From: Oceanicola sp. 22II-s10i
GTDB taxonomy: Bacteria; Pseudomonadota; Alphaproteobacteria; Rhodobacterales; Rhodobacteraceae
Assembly (NCBI RefSeq): GCF_002210105.1
Contig: NZ_AQQU01000001.1
Location: 1,152,501-1,216,500 of the forward strand
DNA length: 64,000 nucleotides
Direction: 5' to 3'
Of this stretch, positions 8,141 through 16,864 are shown piece after piece; the stretch's first letter is position 1; each line of letters begins with the position of its first letter. The notes beneath the pieces were generated by a model that worked only from the letters and a program-made list of their open reading frames with translations, was not told the origin of the DNA and ran no database searches. The position numbers and the translations under genes are program-made.

Positions 8141-10312
8141 ATGCGATGGCTTGCGATCATTCTGCTGACCTGTCTGGCGTTGCCCGTGCACGCCGGTGTG
8201 CTGATCGAGCCGCGCGGTCCAAGCGAACAGCGCGCCGATCCGATGGAGGCGTTTCGCTCGGTCTATATCGGGCTGGGCGAGGCGCTGTTCACCCTGCCCG
8301 ATGCAGAGGACATCCCCGAATGTGTGCCTGACCGGACCGCGAGGACGCGGGCGCTGATGATCGGCGCGGAACAGGCGAACAATCCGGCGTTCCCAGCGTT
8401 GGCGGGACCGCCCAATGACCTTGCCCTGCTGTCCAATGCGCTGGTCTCGCGCGGGGTCGGCGCCGACGCCATCACGCTGCTGAATGGCCGGGATGCCACG
8501 CGAGCGGGGCTGACCGAGACGGTGGAGGACCTGCTCGCCGCGACCGGGTGCGGGGATTCCGTGTTCCTGCATGTCTCGGCCTACGCAATGCCCGCGGCAT
8601 TGATCGGCTTGGACCAGCGAGGCAGCGGTATCGGAAACGCACGGATGCTTGGCGACATTCAGGGGACCTTCACCTCGCCCGGTGCCGCGGGGCAGGCGCT
8701 GGACGACGGCCCCTATGTCCTGCTGAACCGGTCGGACAGCGGGATCGTTGATCTGCTGAGCGCCGCCGACCTGTCGCGCCTGATCCTGAGGCTGAGAAAC
8801 CGCGGCGCGGATGTGACCGTGTCGCTCGACGTGCCGTCTGCGGTCAGCTTCGACCTGATCGAGCGTCAGGCGCGCCACGACCGAACGCGCTATCCGATGT
8901 TTCGGTTGCCGGGCGGGGCCGACTGTCTGAACGCCGCCTGCCGCGACCCCGGCCTGACCGGCACCGACAGCCTGTCGCCGCGCGCCGGGCAGTTCTCCGT
9001 GTTCTACAGCACCGAGGAGTACGATCCCGGCGCAGAGCGGGAACTGCCCGAAGGCGCGCCTGACAAGAAGACCTACGGGCTGATGAGCTATCAGATGGCC
9101 GTCGCCATCGCGAGCGACGGGCGCACCACGCTGGGCGCACTGGCGCGGCGGATCGAGGCGCAGCCGGAAACGGTGGATCGCTGGCAGACCTACCGCATGA
9201 TCTCCACCTCGCCCGACCTCGACCTGATCGCCGAGGAGCGGCCCGAGACTCCGCCGGGTGGCGAGATCATCATCGACTCGCCCCAGATCACCCGCGCGGC
9301 CGTGCCGCTGACCCGGCCCGAGATCGAGGTCGCGGGCCGGATCGCCGCCCGTGGCGCACCGATCCGCGTGACCGTGAACGGGGTGGCGGCCGAATTCAGC
9401 GAGGATGGCAGCTTCACAGGGCGGCTGAAACTCAAGGCCGGCGTGAACAAGGTCGAGGTCGTCGCCCTGACCCGCGCCGACGAAACGATCAGCCGGGTGT
9501 TCGAACTGACCTATCAGGGCGACATCCGCGCAGTAATCGGCGAGGGGCGGCGCTATGCGCTGGTGATCGGGATCCAGTCCTACGGGGACGGCAGTGGCAT
9601 CTCCAATCTCGACACGCCGATCGGGGATGCCGAGGCGGTGGCCAAGGTGCTGACCGAGCGCTACGGCTTCGAGACCGAGCTGACCCTGCCGGACGGACGG
9701 GTGCAGCCGCTGATGCTGCGCGACGCCTCCTATCGCGACATACAGGTCGCCCTGGGGATGCTGACGCGCTACGCGGGCGAAAAGGACACCGTGCTGATCT
9801 TCTATGCGGGGCATGGCGTCTACACGCAGGCGACGGGCACCGCGTACTGGCTGACGTCCGACGCGGTGGACGGGCTGTCCACCACCTATTTCGACGCCAA
9901 GATCGTCACCGACGCGCTGAACCTGATGCGGGCGGGCAATGTGCTGGTGATCTCGGACAGCTGCTATTCCGGGATGCTGGCCCGCGACAGCGCGGACAAG
10001 CCGCCGCTGCCCGAAGGCGACAGGCTGCTGGCGCTGCAGCGTCTGGCGGAGCGGCGGTCGCGGGTCGTGATCTCGTCCGGGGGCAACACGCCGGTCCTGG
10101 ATGGCGGGGGCGGCGGGCATTCGGTCTTTGCCCGCGCCCTGCTGGACGCCTTGGAAAGCCCGGCAGAAAGCGTGTTCTCGGCCCGCGAATTGCAGGCGCG
10201 CATCTATTCCGACGTCATCCGAAAGGCCCCGCAGGAGCCGGACTTCCGCGAGGTGAGAGGCGCGGGCCATGACGGCGGCGACTTCGTCTTTCTGCTGAAG
10301 GACGACGGCTAG
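8141..10312 (+). CDS. Secreted caspase-family (peptidase C14) protein
   Basis: The 723-residue product starts at ATG 8141 with a signal peptide (MRWLAIILLTCLALPVHA). A C-terminal caspase p20-like domain opens at YALVIGIQSYGDGSG and carries both catalytic residues, His558 in FYAGHGVY and Cys608 in SDSCYSGML. An N-terminal stretch (ALMIGAEQANNPAFPAL, then PPNDLALLSNALVSRG) looks like a second, degenerate caspase-like domain without the His/Cys pair. A middle beta-rich stretch (RGAPIRVTVNGVAAEF) resembles an Ig-like module. Periplasmic caspase homologues (metacaspase/orthocaspase-like) are common in alphaproteobacteria; substrates are unknown. A much longer upstream frame overlaps ispH and is rejected. 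Confidence 0.9.
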   Translation: MRWLAIILLTCLALPVHAGVLIEPRGPSEQRADPMEAFRSVYIGLGEALFTLPDAEDIPECVPDRTARTRALMIGAEQANNPAFPALAGPPNDLALLSNALVSRGVGADAITLLNGRDATRAGLTETVEDLLAATGCGDSVFLHVSAYAMPAALIGLDQRGSGIGNARMLGDIQGTFTSPGAAGQALDDGPYVLLNRSDSGIVDLLSAADLSRLILRLRNRGADVTVSLDVPSAVSFDLIERQARHDRTRYPMFRLPGGADCLNAACRDPGLTGTDSLSPRAGQFSVFYSTEEYDPGAERELPEGAPDKKTYGLMSYQMAVAIASDGRTTLGALARRIEAQPETVDRWQTYRMISTSPDLDLIAEERPETPPGGEIIIDSPQITRAAVPLTRPEIEVAGRIAARGAPIRVTVNGVAAEFSEDGSFTGRLKLKAGVNKVEVVALTRADETISRVFELTYQGDIRAVIGEGRRYALVIGIQSYGDGSGISNLDTPIGDAEAVAKVLTERYGFETELTLPDGRVQPLMLRDASYRDIQVALGMLTRYAGEKDTVLIFYAGHGVYTQATGTAYWLTSDAVDGLSTTYFDAKIVTDALNLMRAGNVLVISDSCYSGMLARDSADKPPLPEGDRLLALQRLAERRSRVVISSGGNTPVLDGGGGGHSVFARALLDALESPAESVFSARELQARIYSDVIRKAPQEPDFREVRGAGHDGGDFVFLLKDDG

Positions 10313-10875
10313 CCTGAGGGACCCAGCCGGTCCAGACCCAGCCGGGCGATATGGCCGTCGACCAGGTCGCGTTCGGCCCCGGTCAGCTGCTGGTGGCGCG
10401 GATAGACCGGGGCGGCGCGGTCGTCGCGGATCGGGCCCCAGTTTTCCGTCGTGTCAAAGAAGCGCTGCACGCCGTCCTCGCCGAACTCGGTCAGGTAGCC
10501 CTGCACGCAGACGTCGAGATAGCTCAGCAGGATCGGGCGGGGCGCATCCGTCAGGCGGTGCTTGGTCTCGGGGATCCAGTAGATCGCCAACTCGGACGCG
10601 CCGCCGTCATCGGCCACGTCCCGCGTCAGCACCCGGTCATAGGCCGCCTCGCGCTGGTCCAGCGCATGCCAGTCCGCGCCGGGCACGGCCGCGACGAGCC
10701 CCTCGATCTCGGACCCCGGCGCGGGCACCCCGGTCAGCACGGCCACCTGCCGCGTCTGCATGTGCCGCCACATCCGTCGCCACCCATGCGCGACGGCGGG
10801 CCGCGCGTTCGGATAGGTGTGCGTCTTGCGGTTCACGAGGCTGCCATAGCCAAAGAAACAGGGGTCGCCGGTCAC
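10309..10875 (-). CDS. Gamma-glutamylcyclotransferase-like (AIG2/GGCT) protein
   Basis: The 188-residue product opens with the family signature FFGYGSLVN. LDQREAAYDR carries the glutamate expected to act as general acid/base. The fold releases 5-oxoproline from gamma-glutamyl amines or peptides, but members vary and the substrate is not predictable. Translation appears to start at GTG (complement of 10873-10875). The 3' end overlaps the convergent caspase gene by 4 bases. Confidence 0.85.
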   Translation of the reverse strand: MTGDPCFFGYGSLVNRKTHTYPNARPAVAHGWRRMWRHMQTRQVAVLTGVPAPGSEIEGLVAAVPGADWHALDQREAAYDRVLTRDVADDGGASELAIYWIPETKHRLTDAPRPILLSYLDVCVQGYLTEFGEDGVQRFFDTTENWGPIRDDRAAPVYPRHQQLTGAERDLVDGHIARLGLDRLGPSG

Positions 10876-10901
10876 GGGTGGGTCGTGGCTCCTATTTGAT
10901 C

Positions 10902-10924
10902 TGCATCATGTTTTCAGGTGCATC
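10902..10924 (+). promoter_or_regulatory. Direct TGCATC repeats upstream of the Rrf2 gene
   Basis: TGCATC occurs at 10902-10907 and again at 10919-10924, 17 bases apart, in the gap between the divergent cyclotransferase and Rrf2-family genes. The half-site resembles the RCATCTT-like arms of known NsrR operators, so this could be an autoregulatory site. The match is short and the arms are direct rather than inverted, so the call is weak. Confidence 0.25.
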
Positions 10925-10965
10925 CTTCTGTCATCTTTCGGTCACTCTGGCAAAGGGGACCGATC

Positions 10966-11427
10966 ATGCGGCTGACAAAGCGGACCAACATCTCGATGCG
11001 CGTTCTGATGTATTGCGCGGTGCACGAAGACCGGCTGGTCACGAAATCCGAGATCGCCGAGTGCTGCAACACGTCGGAAAACCACCTTGCCCAGGTCATC
11101 AACCGTCTGGCGCAGCTCGGTTTTCTGCACACCCAGCGGGGCCGCAACGGGGGCATGACGCTGGGCCGGCCCAAGGACCAGATCAAGGTGGGCGACGTGT
11201 TCCGCGCCATCGAATCGACCGTGCCGATCACCGAATGCTTCGCGGATGACGACAACACCTGTCCCCTGACCCAAGCCTGCCTGCTGCGCCCCGCCATCGC
11301 CGACGCGACCGAGGCGTTCTATGCCCGTATGGATCAGGTGACGCTGGACAGGCTGGTCTGCGGCAACACCGCCCTGATGGAAATCATGGCGCCCAAGGTC
11401 AGCTGCGGCACGTTTGCGACGGTTTGA
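10966..11427 (+). CDS. Rrf2-family regulator, NsrR-like iron-sulfur sensor
   Basis: This 153-residue Rrf2 protein has an N-terminal winged helix (RVLMYCAVHEDRLVTKSEIA, recognition region around CNTSENHLAQVINRL) and a wing GRNGGMTLGRP. Three cysteines at 91, 99 and 105 (spacing CX7CX5C) match the Fe-S ligands of NsrR, the nitric oxide sensor. The start is ATG 10966, preceded by AAAGGGG; an upstream GTG at 10918 is less likely. It lies just before the glycine riboswitch, but nothing shows that it controls the gcv operon. IscR-type function is less likely from the cysteine spacing. Confidence 0.88.
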   Translation: MRLTKRTNISMRVLMYCAVHEDRLVTKSEIAECCNTSENHLAQVINRLAQLGFLHTQRGRNGGMTLGRPKDQIKVGDVFRAIESTVPITECFADDDNTCPLTQACLLRPAIADATEAFYARMDQVTLDRLVCGNTALMEIMAPKVSCGTFATV

Positions 11428-11463
11428 CTTGCATCCGCGACCACGGCTGATAATCATCCCGTA

Positions 11464-11622
11464 ATGGATCGGGAGAACCGGCTTCGCGCCGGTGCCGAAG
11501 GAGCAACCGCCCCGGAAACTCTCAGGCCAAACGGACCGTTCCAAGACTGAACTCTGGAGAGAGGCGCGCCAGACGCGTCCGCCGAAGGGATAGCGATCTC
11601 AGGCAAACGGACAGAGGGGGCA
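11464..11622 (+). ncRNA. Tandem glycine riboswitch
   Basis: Two consecutive aptamers precede gcvT. The first (about 11464-11543) is closed by GGATCGG/CCGTTCC and contains the hallmark CCGAAGGAGCAA and AACTCTCAGGCCAAACGGAC elements. The second (about 11548-11622) is closed by CTCTG/CAGAG with CCGAAGGGATAGCGA and ATCTCAGGCAAACGGAC. This double arrangement is the classic glycine riboswitch, which usually turns on glycine cleavage genes when glycine is plentiful. About 80 bases of leader separate it from the gcvT start. Confidence 0.95.
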
Positions 11623-11703
11623 TTGCAGCGTGCGGGACGTGTCCGCGCGCCTATGTGATGCCGGTCTGAACAGCCAGACCCGGCAGGATGAGCCGGAGGA
11701 TGG

Positions 11704-12825
11704 ATGGCCGACCTGTTGAAGACACCGCTCTACGATCTGCATGTTTCGCTTGGCGCGAAGATGGTGGAATTCGCCGGCTACGCGATGCCGGTGCAATATG
11801 CCGCCGGGGTGATGAAGGAACACCTGCACACCCGCGCCGCCGCCGGTCTGTTCGACGTGTCGCACATGGGGCAGGTGATCCTGAAGGCCGACAGTTTCGA
11901 AACCGTCGCGCTGGCGCTGGAGGGGCTGATCCCGGTCAGCGTCGCGGCCCTGCAGCCGGGGCGGCAGCGGTATGGTTTCTTCACGGATGAGACGGGCGGC
12001 ATCCTCGACGACCTGATGTTCGCGAACCGGGGCGATCACGTCTTCATGGTGGTGAACGCGGCCTGCAAGGCCGAGGACCTGGCGCATATGCGGGCCCATC
12101 TGGGCGGGGTCGAGATCACCGAGATCACCGACCGCGCCCTGATCGCCCTGCAGGGCCCCGAGGCCGAGGCCGCGCTTGCCGCGCTGGCCCCCGCGGTGGC
12201 GGACATGAAATTCATGGATGTCCTCACGACCGAAATGCTGGGGGCCGAGGTCTGGATCTCCCGCTCCGGCTACACGGGCGAAGACGGGTTCGAGATCTCG
12301 ATTCCCGAAGCCAGCGCCGAAGAGATCGCCCGCGCCCTGCTGGCCGACGACCGCGTCCTGCCGATCGGCCTCGGCGCACGCGACAGCCTGCGGCTGGAGG
12401 CGGGGCTCTGCCTTTACGGCCATGACATCGACACCAGCACCTCGCCTGTCGAGGCGGGGCTGAACTGGGCGATCCAGAAGGTCCGCCGCACCGGTGGCGA
12501 GCGCGCGGGCGGCTTTCCGGGTGCCGACCGCATCCTGTCCGAACTGGCCGATGGCCCGTCCCGCCTGCGCGTCGGCCTGCTGCCCGATGGCCGCGCCCCG
12601 ATGCGCGAGGGCACCGCGCTCTTTGCCGACGAAACGGCGGCAGAGCCGGTCGGCCATGTCACCTCGGGCGCCTTCGGCCCGACACTTCAGGCGCCGATGT
12701 CGATGGGCTATCTGCCCGTTACCCTCGGCACGCCCGGCACCACGGTCTACGGCGAAGTGCGCGGCAAGCGCCTGCCGGCCACGGTCGCCGAACTCCCTTT
12801 CGTCCCCGCGCGGTTCAAGCGCTGA
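11704..12825 (+). CDS. gcvT: Glycine cleavage system T protein (aminomethyltransferase)
   Basis: GcvT moves the aminomethyl carbon from the lipoyl arm of H protein to tetrahydrofolate and releases ammonia. The 373-residue product begins MADLLKTPLYDLHVSLGAKM and shows FAGYAMPVQY, GLFDVSHMGQ and the folate-binding SGYTGEDGFEI and GLGARDSLRLEAGLCLYGHD motifs. It is the first gene downstream of the tandem glycine riboswitch, with GGAGG just upstream of the ATG. Length is typical of T proteins. Confidence 0.97.
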   Translation: MADLLKTPLYDLHVSLGAKMVEFAGYAMPVQYAAGVMKEHLHTRAAAGLFDVSHMGQVILKADSFETVALALEGLIPVSVAALQPGRQRYGFFTDETGGILDDLMFANRGDHVFMVVNAACKAEDLAHMRAHLGGVEITEITDRALIALQGPEAEAALAALAPAVADMKFMDVLTTEMLGAEVWISRSGYTGEDGFEISIPEASAEEIARALLADDRVLPIGLGARDSLRLEAGLCLYGHDIDTSTSPVEAGLNWAIQKVRRTGGERAGGFPGADRILSELADGPSRLRVGLLPDGRAPMREGTALFADETAAEPVGHVTSGAFGPTLQAPMSMGYLPVTLGTPGTTVYGEVRGKRLPATVAELPFVPARFKR

Positions 12826-12842
12826 TCCAACAGTGAGGTCCC

Positions 12843-13202
12843 ATGAAATTCACCGAAGAACACGAATGGCTGCGGCCCGAGGATGACGTGGTCGTCGTCG
12901 GCATCACCGAACATGCCGCCGAACAGCTGGGCGACATCGTCTTCGTGGAACTGCCCGAGGTCGGCACCGAGGTGTCCAAGGACGACGAATGCGTGGTGAT
13001 CGAGTCGGTCAAGGCCGCGTCCGACATCCTCGCCCCGATCGATGGTGAGATCGTCGAGGTGAACGACGCGCTGATCGACAACCCGGCCATGGTGAACGAC
13101 GACCCGCTGGGGGAAGCATGGTTCTTCAAGATCAAGCCGGCGGACGCCAGCCAGATGGACGACTACATGTCCGAGTCCGAATACAAGGACATGATCTCCT
13201 GA
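12843..13202 (+). CDS. gcvH: Glycine cleavage system H protein (lipoyl carrier)
   Basis: This 119-residue lipoyl carrier shuttles the aminomethyl group between the P, T and L proteins. The lipoylated lysine is Lys57 in VVIESVKAASDI. The start MKFTEEHEWL and the WFFKIKPAD stretch are typical. It follows gcvT by 17 bases. L protein (lipoamide dehydrogenase) is not encoded here and would be shared with the 2-oxoacid dehydrogenases. Confidence 0.97.
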   Translation: MKFTEEHEWLRPEDDVVVVGITEHAAEQLGDIVFVELPEVGTEVSKDDECVVIESVKAASDILAPIDGEIVEVNDALIDNPAMVNDDPLGEAWFFKIKPADASQMDDYMSESEYKDMIS

Positions 13203-13279
13203 CGCCATGACGGGATCCCGCAACATATCGCCCACGGGGCGCGGCGTTCTGCCGAAGCGGGCCCGACACGCGATTCCCT

Positions 13280-13299
13280 GCCGGTCGGTCACGACCGGC
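13280..13299. repeat. Perfect 8-bp hairpin in the gcvH leader-to-SRPBCC gap
   Basis: GCCGGTCG (13280-13287) and CGACCGGC (13292-13299) form a perfect 8-bp stem with a 4-base GTCA loop. It lies in the 156-base gap after gcvH. There is no T tract, so it may protect mRNA ends or lower downstream expression rather than terminate fully. No gene was seen in the gap. Confidence 0.55.
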
Positions 13300-13358
13300 G
13301 GATCCCTCCGACGTCGCCCGGCGTTTTGTGCCGGACAAACCGCCGAGGAGAAAACCGA

Positions 13359-13853
13359 ATGACCGACCTTGCCCGCCCGCAGATGCCCCGCGTCGACCAT
13401 GCCATGCTGTGGATCGACGCCCCCGCGCCCCGCGTGTTCAACGCATGGACCGATCCCCGCGCGCTGATCGAATGGCTGCCCCCTGAAGGGATGCGCGGCC
13501 GGGTCGCGCGCTTTGACCCGCAGCCGGGCGGCAGCTTCCGCCTGACGCTGACCCGCACGGACGGCCCCGCCGCCGATGCCAAGTCGACCGACGACAGCGA
13601 TGTCGTCGAGGGGCGCTTCGTCGTGGTCGAGCCCCATGCGCGGATCTCGGTCGAGGTCGATTTCGACTCCGAGCGCCCCGAGTTCCAGGGGACCATGACG
13701 ATGGAATGGACCTTCACCACCGACAAGATGGGCACGACCGTGCGGATCGCCGCGTGGAACGTCCCGCCGGGAATCGACCCCCGCGATCACGAGGCGGGGC
13801 TTGCCTCGTCCCTCACCAACCTGTCCCGCTACCTCGCCAAGGAGGCCGCATGA
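13359..13853 (+). CDS. SRPBCC/AHSA1-family protein within the gcv operon
   Basis: The 164-residue product shows the START-like AHSA1 pattern: an early strand with [22 protein letters not shown], a central [18 protein letters not shown], and a late [20 protein letters not shown] helix-grip element. Such proteins bind small hydrophobic ligands or act as co-chaperones; the function here is unknown. The start is ATG 13359 after GAGGAG. Its stop overlaps the gcvP start (ATGA), which suggests translational coupling to glycine decarboxylase. Confidence 0.85.
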   Translation: MTDLARPQMPRVDHAMLWIDAPAPRVFNAWTDPRALIEWLPPEGMRGRVARFDPQPGGSFRLTLTRTDGPAADAKSTDDSDVVEGRFVVVEPHARISVEVDFDSERPEFQGTMTMEWTFTTDKMGTTVRIAAWNVPPGIDPRDHEAGLASSLTNLSRYLAKEAA

Positions 13854-16693
13854 GCTTTTCGCCCACCGACTACGAGCCCTATGACTTCGCCAACCGCCGC
13901 CACATCGGACCCTCGCCGTCCGAGATGGCGGAGATGCTCAAGGTGGTGGGCGCCGCAAGCCTCGACGCGCTGATCGATGACACGGTGCCCAAGGGCATCC
14001 GGCAGGACGACCCGCTCGACTTCGGCACGCCGCTGTCGGAACAGGAACTGCTGGTCCACATGCGGGCGGTATCCAAGAAGAACAAGGTCTTCACCTCGCT
14101 GATCGGGCAGGGCTATCACGCCACGATCACCCCGCCCGCGATCAAGCGGAACATCTTCGAGAATCCGGCGTGGTACACGGCCTACACGCCCTACCAGCCC
14201 GAGATCTCGCAGGGCCGGCTCGAGGCGCTGCTGAACTACCAAACGATGATTTCGGACCTCACCGGCCTGCCGATCGCCAACGCCTCGCTGCTGGACGAGG
14301 CGACGGCAGCGGCCGAGGCGATGACCATGGCGCAGCGGTCGGCCAAGTCCAAGGCTATGGCCATCTTCGTGGACGAGGCGCTGCACCCGCAGAATATCGC
14401 TGTGATCCGCACGCGGGCGAAACCGCTGGGGATCGAGGTGATCACCGGGCGGCCTTCGGACCTCGACGCCTCGACGGTGTTCGGCGCGATCTTCCAGTAT
14501 CCCGGCACCAACGGCGTGCTGCGGGATTTCACACCGCAAATGGAGGCGCTGCATGCGGCCAAGGCCATCGGCATCGTCATCGCCGATCCGCTGGCGCTGT
14601 GCCTGCTGAAGGAACCGGGCGCCATGGGCGCGGACATCGCCGTCGGGTCCACCCAGCGGTTCGGCGTGCCCGTGGGCTATGGCGGTCCGCATGCCGCCTA
14701 CATGGCCTGCAAGGACGAGTTGAAGCGCGGGATGCCCGGCCGTCTGGTCGGGGTCTCCATCGACGCGCGCGGCAACCGCGCCTACCGGCTGGCGCTGCAG
14801 ACCCGCGAACAGCACATCCGGCGGGAAAAGGCGACGTCGAACGTCTGCACCGCGCAGGCGCTGCTGGCGGTGATGGCGTCGATGTACGCGGTGTTCCACG
14901 GCCCGAAGGGGCTGAAAGCCATCGCGCAGCGGGTCCACGCCCGCACCGTCGACATGGCCGAGGGGCTGCGCGAGGCAGGGTTCGACGTGTTCCCCAAGAA
15001 GGTCTTCGACACCGTCACGGTCGAAGTCGGCCCGTTCCAGGGCGCGATCCTGAAATCCGCGCGGGAAGAGGGGATCAACCTGCGCCGCGTCGGCGACACG
15101 CGGATCGGCATCGCGCTGGACGAATGCACCACCCCCAAGGTGATCGAGGCGGTCTGGCGCGCCTTCGGCATCACCGACCGGGGCGCGGCGGCGACGCCCT
15201 CGTATGACCTGCCGGACGGGCTGGTGCGCGAGAGCGACTACCTGACCCACGATATCTTTCACATGAACCGTGCCGAAACCGAGATGATGCGCTACATGCG
15301 CCGCCTTTCGGACCGCGACCTCGCGCTCGACCGGGCGATGATCCCGCTGGGGTCCTGCACCATGAAGCTGAACGCGGCCGCCGAGATGATCCCGGTGTCC
15401 TGGGACGAATTCGCCGCGCTCCATCCCTTCGCGCCCGAGGATCAGGCACAGGGCTACAAGGAACTGATCGACGACCTGTCGGCCAAGCTCTGCGACGTGA
15501 CGGGTTACGCGGCCTTCTCCATGCAACCGAACTCCGGCGCGCAGGGGGAATACGCGGGACTGCTGACCATCGCGGGGTATCACGAGGCGCAGGGACAGGG
15601 GCACCGCAAGGTCTGCCTGATCCCGACCTCGGCCCATGGCACCAACCCTGCCTCGGCCCAGATGGTGGGCTGGAAGGTCGTGCCGGTGAAGTCGATGGAC
15701 AACGGCGACATCGACCTGTCGGACTTCCTGGAAAAGGCGCAGAAACATGCAGACGACCTCGCCGGCTGCATGATCACCTACCCCTCGACCCACGGTGTGT
15801 TCGAGGAAACGGTGCGCGAGGTCTGCCGCATCACCCATGAGCATGGCGGGCAGGTCTATATCGACGGCGCGAACATGAACGCGATGGTCGGCCTGTCGCG
15901 GCCCGGTGACCTTGGCGGGGACGTCAGCCACCTGAACCTGCACAAGACCTTCTGCATCCCCCATGGCGGCGGCGGCCCCGGCATGGGCCCGATCGGGGTC
16001 AAGGCGCACCTCGTCCCGCACCTGCCGGGCCATCCGCACTTCGGCACCGAAGGCGCGGTGTCGGCGGCGCCCTACGGTTCGCCGTCGATCCTGCCGATCT
16101 CGTGGGCCTACTGCCTGATGATGGGCGGCGAGGGGCTGACGCAGGCGACGCGGGTGGCGATCCTGAACGCCAACTACATCGCGGCGCGGCTGAAGGGGGC
16201 CTATGACGTGCTCTACAAGGGGCCGACGGGGCGGGTGGCGCATGAATGCATCCTCGACACCCGGCCCTTCGCGGAACATGGCGTGACCGTCGACGATATC
16301 GCCAAGCGACTGGTCGACTGCGGCTTCCACGCCCCGACGATGTCCTGGCCGATCGCCGGGACGCTGATGGTGGAGCCGACGGAGTCCGAGACCAAGGCCG
16401 AGCTCGACCGCTTCTGCGAGGCGATGCTGGCGATCCGGGCCGAGATCCGCGACATCGAGGAAGGGCACCTGTCGCACGACGCCTCGCCGCTGGCCTTCGC
16501 GCCGCACACAGTCGAGGATCTGGTCGGTGACTGGGACCGCGCCTATCCGCGCGAGCAGGGCTGTTTCCCGCCGGGCGCGTTCCGGGTGGACAAGTACTGG
16601 CCGCCGGTGAACCGGGTGGACAACGTCTGGGGCGACCGCAACCTGACCTGCACCTGCCCGCCGATGTCGGACTATGCCGAGGCCGCGGAATAG
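13850..16693 (+). CDS. gcvP: Glycine decarboxylase (P protein)
   Basis: This is the undivided 947-residue P protein, a PLP enzyme that decarboxylates glycine and loads the aminomethyl group onto H protein. The N-terminal half shows RRHIGPS and the [13 protein letters not shown] region. The C-terminal half holds the PLP lysine in [20 protein letters not shown]. The start overlaps the SRPBCC stop by ATGA, and the product begins [13 protein letters not shown]. It ends the gcv operon and is convergent with the ABC permease gene beyond a 171-base gap. Confidence 0.97.
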   Translation: MSFSPTDYEPYDFANRRHIGPSPSEMAEMLKVVGAASLDALIDDTVPKGIRQDDPLDFGTPLSEQELLVHMRAVSKKNKVFTSLIGQGYHATITPPAIKRNIFENPAWYTAYTPYQPEISQGRLEALLNYQTMISDLTGLPIANASLLDEATAAAEAMTMAQRSAKSKAMAIFVDEALHPQNIAVIRTRAKPLGIEVITGRPSDLDASTVFGAIFQYPGTNGVLRDFTPQMEALHAAKAIGIVIADPLALCLLKEPGAMGADIAVGSTQRFGVPVGYGGPHAAYMACKDELKRGMPGRLVGVSIDARGNRAYRLALQTREQHIRREKATSNVCTAQALLAVMASMYAVFHGPKGLKAIAQRVHARTVDMAEGLREAGFDVFPKKVFDTVTVEVGPFQGAILKSAREEGINLRRVGDTRIGIALDECTTPKVIEAVWRAFGITDRGAAATPSYDLPDGLVRESDYLTHDIFHMNRAETEMMRYMRRLSDRDLALDRAMIPLGSCTMKLNAAAEMIPVSWDEFAALHPFAPEDQAQGYKELIDDLSAKLCDVTGYAAFSMQPNSGAQGEYAGLLTIAGYHEAQGQGHRKVCLIPTSAHGTNPASAQMVGWKVVPVKSMDNGDIDLSDFLEKAQKHADDLAGCMITYPSTHGVFEETVREVCRITHEHGGQVYIDGANMNAMVGLSRPGDLGGDVSHLNLHKTFCIPHGGGGPGMGPIGVKAHLVPHLPGHPHFGTEGAVSAAPYGSPSILPISWAYCLMMGGEGLTQATRVAILNANYIAARLKGAYDVLYKGPTGRVAHECILDTRPFAEHGVTVDDIAKRLVDCGFHAPTMSWPIAGTLMVEPTESETKAELDRFCEAMLAIRAEIRDIEEGHLSHDASPLAFAPHTVEDLVGDWDRAYPREQGCFPPGAFRVDKYWPPVNRVDNVWGDRNLTCTCPPMSDYAEAAE

Positions 16694-16789
16694 GGCCAAC
16701 CGGGCCTAACCTGATTGCGCGCCTGCGGCGCATTCCTTCAGTGGATTTGGCGCGCTGCCGGAAGCCCGTGTCGACCGGCCCAATGGCGC

Positions 16790-16840
16790 ACCCGGACCAG
16801 ATGAACAAGGGTGCCGATCCCCTGCTTCATCTGGCCGGGT
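16790..16840. repeat. Long imperfect inverted repeat between gcvP and the permease gene
   Basis: ACCCGGACCAGATGAA (16790-16805) pairs with TTCATCTGGCCGGGT (16826-16840), giving a 15-bp stem with one bulged A and a 20-base loop. It lies between two convergent genes and could act as a bidirectional transcription end. The right part, which continues into a CCGCCGGAGG-like stretch, resembles the tails of the two repeats near 26711 and 58454. Confidence 0.6.
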
Positions 16841-16864
16841 AAACTCCCGCCGGAGGCATAAGAT

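Noticed and set aside
8090-10270. 726-aa minus-strand open frame
   Set aside because: It is antisense to the caspase-like gene, which has a signal peptide and catalytic dyad.
13829-16699. 956-aa minus-strand open frame
   Set aside because: It lies fully antisense to gcvP, a clear conserved gene; no family motif is visible.
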